Shown here piece after piece: positions 23,360-60,568 of a stretch of DNA of 64,000 nucleotides. This DNA is from Pseudorasbora parva (Eukaryota > Chordata > Actinopteri > Cypriniformes > Gobionidae). Below the pieces are notes generated by a model, which saw only the letters and a list, made by a program, of their open reading frames with translations, ran no database searches and was not told the DNA's origin. The translations under genes were made by a program, and so were the position numbers. Position 1 is the first letter of the stretch, and each line of letters opens with the position of its first letter. The stretch spans positions 40,501,303 to 40,565,302 of the forward strand of contig NC_090177.1 of the NCBI RefSeq assembly GCF_024679245.1, given 5' to 3'.

Positions 23360-23405
23360 TATATTAGCGCAGTCAGTCCACGATCCACGTGGGGTTCGAA
23401 TCCGC
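23360..23405 (+). repeat. tRNA-like remnant (A-box and B-box-like)
   Basis: TTAGCGCAGTCAGT resembles a Pol III A box and GGTTCGAATCC is a perfect B box, but they are only about 27 nt apart, too close for a working tRNA, and no cloverleaf forms. Probably a tRNA pseudogene or SINE head remnant. Confidence 0.35.
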
Positions 23406-24858
23406 CTTTTGCAGAGCTTGCTCTTCTCTCATCATGAATCACATCGGAAAGGCATTTACTTTCAATAAAAATGCAGAAAATGTTCTAAATGTAGACATAA
23501 AGTGTCTAATGAAATGTTTAATAATAATAAAAGCATTCATTGGGTAGGGTTAGGTGTAGGGAGTGCTTTTATTGTCCCTTTACTGCAGCGTCCATTTAAT
23601 AAATTTCAACAAATATAATCATTTATACTCTGTTATTATTGCATCCTGTTAATGTACAACAATACTGAGGTGCAAACAGTATGTATCTGTCAAAATAAAG
23701 TATGCATTTCATGTAATTACTATTTATATTGCAAAACTGCTACTTTTATACGGTGTAAATAGAATATATGACTCTTTTCACTTAGTAAATAGCATATACA
23801 GCTATTTGCACTTATTATGTATTATAGCCACTGCCTTCTTTATTTGATTAATCGGAAAAAAAATCATCCATCCAACTAATCGATTATCAAAATATAATCA
23901 TTAGTTGCAGCCCTAGTTGTTACTTTTCGTTTTGTTTTAAGAAATAATACACGATTATGCAAGACTACTCCTAGGTTTGATGATTATTTTAATGAGGTGT
24001 TTTCCTGCATTATGATATCACCACATATGTACAAATTGCAATTAAGATTTTTTTTTTTTTAAATGAATCCATGCCATTCACACCAAACCGAAAATGAAAA
24101 TGGTAGAACTTCATAAAGTATTTCATAATACACAAACAAAGCAAGAGTGAAGATTAGTTATACCCAGTTATGTAATTTAATACTACAAGAATAACCAGCC
24201 TTATAAAAGTAGTGTGGCGAGCAACACTAATAGTTACCATAGGTTTTTTGGTTAGTGCACCCAAGACTACACAAAGTTTCTTTATAAAAATAACATCTTA
24301 TCAACACAGAGAAACAACACTGATACTTTAAGATGATAACTCTTCATAATGAGATGTCAAATACTGGCATGAGCTGCCTTTAGAAATACTGAGAGGGGTT
24401 CAACTGCAAACTGACCACACAACACCTGACACACATCTAACACACAACACCTGACAAACATCTGACACACAACACCTAGTGCGTTATCCTCCTCGCACTT
24501 ATTGATGAAATCACTCAAGAGCTTCAAATGGGTTTATTTCTCTAGCATTAGCATTAGCAATATCAAAACAAAGACAAACCACATCACTTAAGCGCAAGAC
24601 AAACAGCACAACATTATACCGACTTTAAAGCTCGTATCTGTTAGGTGCAGTCCCAACACCCACAGCGTAACGAACACCTGCGTTATTATAATGAGTTTAC
24701 CTGACTCCGGCTAACACATTAGCTGTTACACAAACACATTCAGCCTCTCTGCTCACTCTCACACTCCTATACGGCTGTTCCTCCCCGTGCACTGCACACA
24801 TTCACAAGTTAATGTCACACTAGTGTTCCTATAAGGCATTAAAGCGTTAAAATCTCAC

Positions 24859-25060
24859 CGTTGTCAGTCCATCAGGAGTGGTTTTACTGCAGTAAACAGG
24901 GATATGCTAGCAGACGCTAACGGCGCGTTCTCGAGGAGGCTGTGCACGTAAGATCGGCGTTTTGCGCGCGCCCGAGCTGCATGGGGCCGCGCGCTCGTGC
25001 CCGCTCTCTGTCCGGTAACGCAAGAGCGGGGTTGACCACTAAAATATAATGACAGAAAGA
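24859..25060 (-). other. ncoa6: ncoa6 5' untranslated exon 1 (upstream edge approximate)
   Basis: A minus-strand splice donor (GACAACG|GTGAGATT) falls at 24,858/24,859 just below a CpG-rich block, and exon 2 begins with a good acceptor at about 19,778 and carries the start codon. The transcription start is not visible, so the upper limit is a guess. An open frame here (24,864-25,070) has no similarity to the family N-terminus and is not used. Confidence 0.45.
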
Positions 25061-25084
25061 TCACCAGCACACAACACGGGTGAC

Positions 25085-25130
25085 CGAAGGGGCGGGCGTA
25101 GATGACCGGAAGTGAACAGTCGCGCGCAAG
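25085..25130. promoter_or_regulatory. TATA-less CpG promoter of ncoa6: GC box and ETS site
   Basis: Inside a CpG-rich stretch (about 24,920-25,140) there is a GC box GGGGCGGG at 25,089-25,096 and a near-ideal ETS/GABPA site ACCGGAAGTG at 25,105-25,114, with no TATA box. This arrangement is typical of housekeeping coactivator genes and lies directly upstream of the putative first exon of ncoa6. Function is inferred from motif and position only. Confidence 0.55.
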
Positions 25131-27179
25131 ATTAGCACAGGTTCCGCTTCAAGAATGTATTTAAAGATAAAACGTTAACCTGTTTTTCCCTTTCTTTTCT
25201 TTTTTGGAGTAGTTTCTAACGTTAGCTACTTTGAATATATTTCGGTTTAAATCTTAATTTAGAATTTCAGTTTAATACATTATGAAATAAAGAAATATCT
25301 TGCTAACCTCAGCTTTCTGATAATACAAGCACACTTTTCTCATCAAAAGTTTTCCTACTTTTTTATGTTATGATCTTATTTCATATCTTTTTACTGTATT
25401 TTTGTAATAATGCATGGGAATAATCTTCTTAATTCAGTTTGTGACGTTTTATGTTCAGTGAGGCTTAACTGTGTCTGTGGGGCCCTTTTATTAAAGAAAT
25501 ATTTATATCTACCGGTATACTATTCTTTCTAGTGATTGATAGCCAAGCAATTCATGTAAATTCAAAGCCCTGATTATAGGAGGCACAGGACAGGAGCACC
25601 ACGAAAAATAAAGCTGCAAGCAGCAATTATTGGGGCCAGGCACAAAAAGGAACATTGTGTCACGCAAGCATGGCCCGGGAGCTTTTTTAGGAAAACTGCA
25701 ATAAGCCATAGCATTTATTATTATTATTATTTATGGAAAATTTATTAAAAACGGTTTCTGAACTTTTTGAGCACCTTCGGGGTATGGTCCTAATGAGACA
25801 TACCAAGTTTCATAACGATACACCAATGCGTACTTAAAATACAGCATTTTAGGACAAATTTAAAAAAATGGGTGACACCCACTATAGCCAATATTAGGAC
25901 ACTAGACTGGTGCAGGTGTGAGGTCACTTTGTAAGCCAAGCCGGACGTTCGCATCGCACTGGTATCTGTTCGGCGTGATGGCGTTTAATCTCCTCGACAG
26001 CTTCTGGAGTCACATTCAGATACTTTTTTAGATACAAAAAAATCACAAGTCAAGTAATACGGATGTATTTTATGTCGTAGAATAAAACATAAAAGTGTCT
26101 ATGAGACTCCAAATTTCCTGTGGTAAATTTTTGGACTATCCTCTATCAGTGTGCCGAAACACACAACTCTTGTGAAGCGGAAGGAGTAGTAGTAGTAGTA
26201 GTAGTTCGGTGCTTGGCCCCTAACAATGAGTTTGGAAATAAAGCAACAATACTACACTACACTATAAATATTTATTCTTTATCTTGGTCACTCTTATTGT
26301 AAAGCTACTAAACACAACAGTAATGCTGTTACAGTGCAATTAGGAAAAAACACACAAAACAAAGAAGCTCAAATTTCTGTCAAAAATAGTCTGATTGTCT
26401 CTCAGAAGAAAAAATATATGCATGGCAAACATTCAAGACATTCATTTTACTGTTTCCACGTAGCATTTGCAAAATTGACAACAAAAACTCAAAATTAAAA
26501 CCGTTGAAGCAAATAACAATTGGTATATATTAAATTGCACGTGAAAGATTATGACACACATGTAACTGTAGTAAAATCCATCTCATTTGCTTCCTAATTT
26601 ACAACTTCTTTCATTTTAGGTCACTTCACTTGTTTTTCTAGCAATTTTTGATTTGCTAATAAAATAAAACTCTATATTTACCATTTTGTTACCGCCAAAC
26701 CCTCTAATATAATCAATATATCCTATACAACATCATTCATTTGTAAACAGTAGCATTTAACCTCTCTGTCAATGCCAGAATGTCAACTTCACTTTCATTC
26801 CACCTTCATTTGCTCACATTTGCGAAGCTACTTCTTCATGAAGACTTCAGGAGACTTTGCAAGATATGAAACAAATCCTTCCATTTTCCTTTTCCTAGCC
26901 CTGGAGTCATTTCGCATAAGGCATAATCCTACACAATCCTCATGAGCTAGTAATTCATAGAGAGACATACTGAAATATACAGTACGAGTTAAAAGTTTGG
27001 ACACTTTAATGAATATGTTTCCCATGATTTCAGCTGAGAGTGAAGGAAAAGCAGCCGAAGTGAGTCCAGCATGCTCCTGGAACCTCTTCACTATGGTTTG
27101 TTTACCGATTTTGATAGCTACGCTGAACTCTAGATAAAGGAATGTGTTTACATATTTAGAGTTGTTTAACATTTTCAGG

Positions 27180-28838
27180 TAGAGCTGCACAATTAATCGT
27201 AAATAGATCTTGCTCTCGATTCCTAAATGTCAATGATTCGCCTGTGTCTATTAAACATTTGACAAGTACGATCACAGTGAACAAATCAAGATCAAAATAA
27301 AGTGAAACAAATTTTGAAAGCAAGTTGATGCTTCAAATAAATATTGTGTCAGTTACATCGTTACACCAGTAGGTGGCGACAAGAGAAATAAAAATAAAAA
27401 AGAGATTCTTCAAATACACTGATTCATCCAGTAATGAAACAAGTGAAGTGTTTATGAGTGAGTCACTGAATCATTCACTCAAGAGATTCTTCAAAAATGG
27501 TGATTTATCCAGTAATGAAACAATTGAAATCTTTATGAGTGAGTCACTGAATCATTAATTCAAGAGATTCTTCAGAAATGCTGATTCATCCAGCAGCAAT
27601 TAAACAATGGAAGCGTTCATGAGTGAGTCACTGAATCATTCATTCAATCGAGAGATTCTTCAAAAACGCTGATTCATTCAGCAGCTATGAAACAAGCGAA
27701 GCGTTTATGATTGAGTCACTGAATCATTCACTCAAGAGATTCTTAAAAAGCGCTGATTTATCCAGTAATGAAACAAGTGAAGTCTTTATGAGTGAGTCAT
27801 TGAATCATTCACTCAAGAGATTCTTCAAAAACGCTGATTCATCCAGCAGCAATGAAACAAGTGCAGTCTTTATGAGTGAGTCATTGAATCATTCATTCAA
27901 GAGATTCTTCAAAAACGCTGATTCATCCATCAGCAATGAAACAAGTGAAGTCTTTATGAGTGAGACATAGAATCATTCACTCAAGAGATTCTTCAAAAAC
28001 GCTGATTCATCCAGTAATGAAACAAGTGAAGTCTTTATGAGTGAGTCATTGAATCATTCACTCAAGAGATTCTTCAAAAACGCTGATTCATCCAGTAATT
28101 AAACAAGTGAAGTCTTTATGAGTGAGTCATTGAATCATTCACTCAAGAGATCTTCAAAAACGCTGATTCATCCATCAGCAATGAAACAAGTGAAGTCTTT
28201 ATGAGTGAGTCATTGAATCATTCACTCAAGAGATTCTTCAAAAACGCTGATTCATCCATCAGCAATGAAACAAGTGAAGTCTTTATGAGTGAGTCATTGA
28301 ATCATTCACTCAAGAGATCTTCAAAAACGCTGATTCATCCAGTAATGAAACAAGTGAAGTCTTTATGAGTGAGTCATTGAATCATTCACTCAAGAGATCT
28401 TCAAAAACGCTGATTCATCCAGTAATGAAACAAGTGAAGTCTTTATGAGTGAGTCATTGAATCATTCACTCAAGAGATCTTCAAAAACGCTGATTCATCC
28501 ATCAGCAATGAAACAAGTGAAGTCTTTATGAGTGAGTCATTGAATCATTCACTCAAGAGATTCTTCAAAAACGCTGACTCATCCAGTAATGAAACAAGTG
28601 AAGTCTTTATGAGTGAGACATTGAATCATTCATTCAAGAGATTCTTCAAAAATGTTAAACACGCCAAATGAATCAGTCATCCAAATTGAGTAAATAAACT
28701 ATTTCAAATGGATTATTATTTTTTAAATACACTGCAGCAATTAACATTTTGTCAGAACCTTGTCTGATTCAGAATCATGATCTCAGTTTTAAACAAACTA
28801 ACAAAATAAATTAATTTAGCCAGAATCATGCAGCTCTC
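27180..28838. mobile_element. hAT-like element nested in the Tc1-like one
   Basis: Ends TAGAGCTGCACAATTAATCG and, at the right, AGAATCATGCAGCTCT are inverted repeats of a common fish type. I do not see a matching 8-bp duplication. Most of it is the tandem array at 27,400-28,650. Confidence 0.65.
27400..28650. repeat. tandem array, 81-84-bp unit, about 15 copies
   Basis: The unit contains tgagtcattgaatcattcac, aagagattcttcaaaaacgc and tgattcatccagtaatgaaa. Units differ by small indels (for example agcaatg or aatg variants, and ttctt shortened to tctt). Each unit contains a partial palindrome (GAGTGA..TCACTC). Most units carry TGAGTCA, an AP-1 consensus. Confidence 0.92.
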
Positions 28839-29202
28839 AGCATAATTCTCATGACTCCTTTTGTGTTTTTAATACAGTTTTGACGACTTTACTATACTCA
28901 CACAATGTATAAAATATAAATAAATAATGAGTAGGTATGTCCAGAAGTTTTGACAGGTACTGTATGTGTCAGAGCAGTTCACAAGCAGACTAATCCAGTC
29001 ATGAGTGATTAACATACCAGTGTCATGAGAGTAGTTCGTGAAATCTTTAGGTAAATAAATCTGCAATCTCACTGCCTTTCACAAGCTGTCGTCATTATCA
29101 TGATCATGTGCGCATGCAGTTTTTCTCTGTGTTCGTGGCTCATCTATCCTCATCATCAACAGGAGTGTTAACTCGCATTACTCTGTCCTCATAACTCGCC
29201 CA

Positions 29203-29208
29203 TTTAAT
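29203..29208 (-). terminator. candidate variant poly(A) signal of ggt7
   Basis: ATTAAA on the minus strand about 125 nt past the ggt7 stop. It is the first signal-like hexamer after the CA tract; use is not proven. Confidence 0.3.
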
Positions 29209-29261
29209 GCACAAACAGTATGGTAGTACTGTCTCGCAACAACCCTTCTACAAACTCCCCT

Positions 29262-29263
<2 letters not shown>

Positions 29264-29329
<66 letters not shown>
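29264..29329. repeat. (TG)n microsatellite, (CA)n in the ggt7 3' UTR
   Basis: About 33 uninterrupted dinucleotides. On the ggt7 transcript strand it reads (CA)n and begins 2-5 nt after the stop codon. Confidence 0.97.
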
Positions 29330-29330
<1 letters not shown>

Positions 29331-29331
29331 T

Positions 29332-56759
<27,428 letters not shown>

Positions 56760-57319
56760 GATTTACCTGAAATCACAGGAAATTCAGCACAAGTCTGCCT
56801 TCATTATGCTGGAAATTCGTAGCTCAATTATTCCTATAACACATGTCCGCCCGGTTTCACAGACAAGGCCTAAAGCTACACTGTGTAACTTTTTTTGTTT
56901 ATTCATAGCTAAAAACACTTAGTTCCCCTCCATCTTGAAAGTACATTAGCCAAAGAGGGACATACCCGTAAATTCAAGCTTTGCCTTTCGCGTTTTAACA
57001 CTCGATGGCACCGTGTCGAATGTGAAGAGGGGGATTGCCATGTTAATCTTGGACTAAATCGGCCGCCGTAGGAGTTAAAACGAAATCAGAATTGAGAGGA
57101 ACAGAAACTATTATTCACTGGATGGTCATATACCTTTACACCACTAGATGGGGGAAAATATCACACAATGGAGCTTTAAAGGGTTACTTCAGTAATTTAG
57201 CATTAAGCTTTGTATTTAAACTGGGTCATAAATGTAGAAATGTGAAATTATTTTTGAATTTGGTGCTTTCTAGACTGAGAAAAGACAGAAAATGTATGTT
57301 TGTCTCATAGGGATGAAAG

Positions 57320-57338
57320 ACTACAATTCCCAGAATGC
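57320..57338 (+). promoter_or_regulatory. ZNF143/THAP11-type promoter motif
   Basis: ACTACAATTCCCAGAATGC matches the long known promoter-associated motif exactly, including the CCCAGAATGC core. Such sites lie close to start sites, often of divergent gene pairs. It supports a promoter for ggt7, for a plus-strand neighbour, or for both. Confidence 0.75.
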
Positions 57339-57479
57339 TTCGCTGCCCTGTGAGGCCGCTCCCTAAGCCACCGCTACTGAATCACTGATCACTTTCCCAC
57401 CGCGTTCATCTTCATAAAATCAGTTCAGTTAGAGAACAGACACTACAATTAAAAACTGAACGTGTGTGTTCAATATAAT

Positions 57480-57548
57480 GTGATTTAGCCGCTGAGGGAG
57501 CGGCACAAACGCTGCAGGAGTCAGATTACATTCATCACGAGAGCTGAG
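57480..57548 (+). other. candidate plus-strand first exon ending at a strong donor
   Basis: GAGCTGAG|GTAAGC at 57,549 is a strong plus-strand donor followed by GC-rich sequence, 210 bp right of the ZNF143-type motif. In mammals the divergent neighbour of GGT7 is ACSS2. There is no ACSS2-like coding sequence here, so at most a noncoding first exon is proposed. Confidence 0.3.
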
Positions 57549-57669
57549 GTAAGCGCGGGCGCGGCAGAACGCTACATTCACAGCGTGTGTTCAGTCTGGC
57601 GCGTTTTCAGTTCATGCCTTTGAAAGCCTAACTTTCATAGGACTTAATTTGAGAAGTTGAAACACTTAC

Positions 57670-57760
57670 TTTGCTCGACACCCGCTCCGTTTAGATGAAT
57701 GCCTGCAGCTGCCCGAGCCGAGTGCTGTGAGTGAGAGTGTGGGTTGAAAACATGCGGAGA
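57670..57760 (-). other. ggt7: candidate ggt7 noncoding exon 1 (right edge unknown)
   Basis: A minus-strand donor GCAAA|GTAAGTG at 57,669 could splice to exon 2. An alternative donor at 59,804 (TGCT|GTGAGTATGG), next to an NRF1-type site, is an equally possible first exon. Neither is proven. Confidence 0.25.
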
Positions 57761-59890
57761 CAGCTCCTCCAACTGGCTGTTGAAAAAAATTGTCATATTT
57801 GCGTCATCGGAGGATTTTTTTCCAGGAATAAAATGCATAAATCTCCCGTCTCGGGGGGATATGAGGGTTTGAAGCACAATCATTCGAATATACTCCAGGG
57901 TTTCTACTGATACAAAGCCATATGCTAATCGCTGAAGCAACCCTTTAAGCTCATCCTAGACTAAAATGCTGAGCTGTTTTAAATGAAAGCAACTTGCACT
58001 AAGATATTTTAAAATATGTCAGTGCCATTTTTTATAGTTAATGGTAGCGGAGATTTTGATGCACAAATAGTGCATCCATCCAGTATAAAAGTGCTCCACG
58101 CAGCTCCGGGGGTTAATAAAGGCCTTCTGAAGTAAAGTAATGCATTTCTTTTGTAAGAAAAATGCCGGTAACGGACATATGATACTTGTAGGACTAACGT
58201 AAGCTCAGGTGAGAGTAGACGCTTCTCGCGGTTCGAACAAACAGGGCTGGGCGACAAACTCAAGCTCCTCACACATTTCTCTATAAAATAATCTTGTTTT
58301 AGACTTCAAATTCCTGACCGGTGTCTTTTTAATATTTGTCTTACAAAAAACACATGGCTTTTTTGGGGCTTTAAAATTCAAGTAACTGCTATTATAAAGC
58401 TTGGAAGAGCCAGGATATTGTTATATATATAACTCTGATTGCGTGGAAAAAATAAGTCATATATTTCTAGGCTATGTGTCGGAGAATTGCTTGTTTCTGT
58501 CCCCACCACACAAAGCACCATTTTTAAAGTGTTACTATGAAAATTGACATTTTGTTAATTAAACAAAAAGCACCTTAATGTAAAAAAAAAAAAAAAGTTA
58601 GATGTGTTTTGACTACTTTTTGTATTTTGTAAAATTAGATAACAAATATATATATATATTAACAATTTATTTTATTTTTTTAATAGGGCTTCACTGATTA
58701 GTTTTGCCTGGGCCCCCACTCAATGTTGGTTCGCCTCTGGTCATATACGTCTAGGATAGTTTTTCCATTTTGGGGTAAACTAACAAGCTCCTGTTTATTA
58801 GAACAACAAAACTAATTGACTTGCCCTCCAGCAGCTGGATTTGACACCCCGGCCTAAAGTTTCATCCGGATGCGGGATTTTATCTGCGTTAATTTGACTG
58901 CATGTTTTATGTACATAATTATGAGTAGCTGACACGCAATTATCCACCTAAAACTATCTTCCACCGCATTTTGCTTAACTACTTTTATAAATATGAGGTA
59001 TGTATTTTATATGACCATATTTTCAAATACATACTTCAATTTTTTTTTATGTCACACCACAGGACCAAACACTGAGGAAAAAAAAAAAGATTAAAAATAA
59101 AATAAAATCTAAATGCTATTAATGCTGATTAAATAAAAATTTAATAAAAACTGATTCAAATAAAAAGTTATTAAAATGCATTTTTTAACCTGTTCCTTTT
59201 ATTATAATAATTGCTTTTATTTCAATTGACACTGCACACCATGCACTAATTGACAATATTACACAAACTGATATAAAATCAAATTCAACACTTTATAAAA
59301 TCACAGGCCTCCGTATCTTATATTCAGCGACGAAGGCCTGGTGGATGCTCGTTTAGCTAATATCAGCATCGTCAGCATTTATGCGATATCCAGAAAAAAA
59401 CGATTGGTCATGGAAATGAGTCGCTGGGCTATTATAAACCACGCCATCAGTCCAGATGAAGCAGGAGACGCGCGTGTAGAAGAGACATTAATCCGCTCCC
59501 CTTCACACAAGCGAGACGCGCGTTAAACGCCTCACCCAACGCGACGTCGACTAGCGTCCATCCATCTGTGTTTACATCCGTGTCTGTGTCGTGTAAACAG
59601 CTGATTTAACGCGGAAAACCCGAAGGCTCATCACCAGCACAGTGTTAAAGACGCAGGTGTTAAAATACCAAACCTGAGCAAAGGAATCAAACACAACACA
59701 GGGTCTTGACATTTTCCTTTTTTAGCTTACATGCCTTCTAAGACTACCGTCTGACGTACATTAGCAAATAAACAACAGCAGTAATGTTTTTAATCCATAC
59801 TCACAGCAGCAGGTGAAATGTGCGGTTCAGTTCCTCTGTCACATATTATTCCTGGTGAAATATTAGAGCGTTCGTGTCTTCAAATGACCA
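57760..59890. other. upstream region of ggt7; decayed repeats
   Basis: Contains a decayed arm of the 54.7-kb fold-back family (58,030-58,470), AT-rich sequence and a CpG-richer stretch at 59,460-59,600. No gene recognised. Confidence 0.5.
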
Positions 59891-59893
59891 AAC

Positions 59894-59905
59894 TGCGCAT
59901 GCGTC
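59894..59905. promoter_or_regulatory. NRF1-type motif
   Basis: TGCGCATGCGTC differs by one base from the palindromic NRF1 consensus. It sits 90 bp right of the alternative minus-strand donor at 59,804. Confidence 0.45.
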
Positions 59906-59952
59906 AGAGTGGAGAGACGCGGATCCTGCAGAACAGGTTCATCAATCAACCC

Positions 59953-60029
<77 letters not shown>
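59953..60029. repeat. (TG)n microsatellite
   Basis: About 37 dinucleotides, uninterrupted. Confidence 0.97.
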
Positions 60030-60030
<1 letters not shown>

Positions 60031-60313
60031 CCTGTTTATGTGGTTTATGAGGACACAAATTTGTATAACTACATGGGTATTACACTGGTATTACACTATA
60101 AATGTGGTTTATGAGGACATATCAAATGTCCTCATAATTCAAATGGCTTTAAAAACATACTAAATGATGTTTTTTTGAGAAAGTAAAAATGCAGCATGTT
60201 TCCTGTGATGGGTAGGTTTAGGGGTAGGGGCAGTGTAAGGGGATAGAAAATACGGTTTGTACAGTATAAAAACCATTACGCCTATGGAGAGTCCCTGTAA
60301 ACCACATAGACCA

Positions 60314-60315
<2 letters not shown>
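60030..60315. repeat. spacer repeat between two TG tracts
   Basis: Contains gtggtttatgaggacac twice (60,038 and 60,101 area) and ggtaggtttaggggtagggg. I recall this module beside TG tracts elsewhere in cyprinid genomes; function unknown. Confidence 0.55.

Positions 60316-60383
<68 letters not shown>
60316..60383. repeat. (TG)n microsatellite interrupted by the LINE
   Basis: The tract runs straight into the LINE tail at 60,384. It resumes on the far side at 63,974. Confidence 0.93.
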
Positions 60384-60385
<2 letters not shown>

Positions 60386-60568
60386 GTAAGTAAGTAAGTA
60401 AGTAAAATTTATTTGTATAGCACTTTTCGTAGATAAAAATCACAAAGTGCTTCACAACAAAAAGAGGAAATACACAACATTACAGTTCTAGTCAAAATAA
60501 GTAACAAAAACAATAAGTATAAATAAAAATAAACAGAAATACACAAAAGACCAGCCAAATCCTACACT

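Larger units (their letters stand above)
19779..24858. other. ncoa6 intron 1
   Basis: 5.1 kb intron without conserved coding sequence. It holds an internally deleted Tc1-type element (20,460-21,365), a Tc1 fragment (21,843-22,025), a tail of a repeat ending TTAGTTGCAGCCCTA near 23,915, a tRNA-like B-box remnant near 23,390 and AT-rich sequence. Confidence 0.7.
26980..28962. mobile_element. Tc1-like non-autonomous element (CAGTACNNGT ends)
   Basis: The left end CAGTACGAGTTAAAAGTTTG and the right end, read inward, CAGTACCTGTCAAAACTTCT are inverted repeats flanked by TA (26,978-26,979 and 28,963-28,964). The interior is replaced by an inserted repeat with a tandem array. No transposase. Confidence 0.8.
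25140..29200. other. ncoa6-ggt7 intergenic region
   Basis: About 4 kb between the ncoa6 promoter and the ggt7 3' end. It contains a fragment of a repeat with GCTGCAAGCAGC near 25,612, a short (GTA)n at 26,187-26,204, and a Tc1-like element (26,980-28,962) that carries a nested repeat and a tandem array. No gene found. Confidence 0.65.
56767..57669. other. ggt7 intron 1 / promoter side; no coding sequence seen
   Basis: 900 bp with some CpG-rich sequence and the ZNF143-type motif at 57,320-57,338. No further exon of ggt7 can be assigned with confidence. Confidence 0.5.

Noticed and set aside
23360..23405. tRNA gene
   Set aside because: Only A-box-like and B-box sequences at the wrong spacing; no acceptor stem or anticodon arm can be drawn.
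24864..25070. Arg-rich minus-strand frame next to the ncoa6 promoter as the true N-terminus
   Set aside because: No resemblance to the NCOA6 N-terminus and it stops before the splice donor. The CpG-rich composition explains the open frame.
27373..27970. Repetitive SESLNHSLKRFFKNAD-type peptide frames
   Set aside because: Translation of the 81-84-bp tandem repeat; the frame breaks in several units that have 1-bp indels.
27400..28650. CRISPR-like regular repeat array
   Set aside because: There are no unique spacers, the repeat is continuous, and the window is a vertebrate genome.
59341..60163. Plus-strand frames as the first coding exon of ACSS2
   Set aside because: None shows the AMP-binding family sequence; one of them is mostly the Cys-Val translation of a TG microsatellite.
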